This document shows positions 63,873-64,000 of a DNA stretch of 64,000 bases, one piece after another. The DNA comes from Malachius bipustulatus (Eukaryota; Arthropoda; Insecta; Coleoptera; Melyridae): NCBI GenBank assembly GCA_910589415.1, contig OU342638.1, forward strand, positions 3,100,001 to 3,164,000. Reading direction: 5' to 3'. Under the pieces are notes generated by a model. It worked only from the letters and a program-made list of their open reading frames with translations, was not told the origin of the DNA and searched no databases. The translations under genes were made by a program, and so were the position numbers. Each line of letters opens with the position of its first letter. Position 1 is the first letter of the stretch.

Positions 63873-64000
63873 CTCGATATGGGTTGCAGTCCTGGGTAAA
63901 AACGCCAAGTTACAGGAGTCCATTTTAGATTGTTGAAAAGTCATGTTGTTGTTGTTAGGGACTCAGTCGGTAATAATAAAAAGTAGACAGGAGAACGCGG

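Noticed and set aside
1..64000. CRISPR arrays, prokaryotic operons, ribosome binding sites or rho-independent terminators
   Set aside because: No regular spacer-repeat array was seen, and the content is clearly eukaryotic; palindromes here are transposon structures.

Overview
The window looks like A+T-rich arthropod, most likely insect, nuclear DNA from a transposon-dense region. I infer this from insect-type element families: 17.6/297-like and K02A2.6-like Ty3 elements, BEL/Pao, piggyBac, Tigger with a C-terminal PHD-like finger, PIF/Harbinger with a MADF/BESS partner, and a tRNA-derived SINE. Eukaryotic splice signals are also present, and TAGGTA/TACCTA-rich spacers are common. I see no convincing ordinary host gene. 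Almost everything recognisable is a transposable element or a relic, often nested inside another. Species and order cannot be named from the sequence.

Layout. 1-1395: gag start and LTR of a K02A2.6-like Ty3 element. 2376-9536: two minus-strand 17.6/297-like Ty3 relics joined head to tail, the second cut by a Tourist-like MITE. 10455-13565: LINE 3' end, PIF/Harbinger relic, and a Tc1-like transposase interrupted by a foldback repeat. 14502-17485: piggyBac-like element with TTAT target duplications and a foldback inserted in it. 18298-21394: palindrome and a CACTA/Tnp2-type transposase relic. 21905-23945: mariner-like relic split by a LINE, then one foldback arm. 24085-34650: Tigger transposase 1 split in frame by a young gag-pro LTR element (24957-33765), itself carrying three foldbacks and a deleted BEL/Pao element. 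34655-38122: 5'-truncated LINE and an intron-containing Tc1-like pseudogene. 39902-45200: a nested foldback containing a nearly intact Tigger 2. 45503-49150: LTRs, a SINE, a 31-bp tandem repeat and a BEL/Pao LTR. 50885-59280: an unclassified transposase-like gene split in frame by a 6,087-bp TA-flanked insertion. 59283-64000: second copy of the 17.6-like leader and LTR, a short CAGGGTG element, and parts of another Ty3 element.

Two themes stand out. First, several insertion sites can be reconstructed exactly because an empty site or an interrupted reading frame is in the same window. Second, at least four sequence-unrelated long inverted repeats share CAGGGTG ends, TA target duplications and further internal TACAGGGTG motifs. 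They look like one superfamily of foldback elements that would make long hairpin RNA if transcribed. The youngest LTR element has LTRs with one difference in 447 bp, a textbook -1 frameshift heptamer and no visible reverse transcriptase, so it was probably mobilised in trans.
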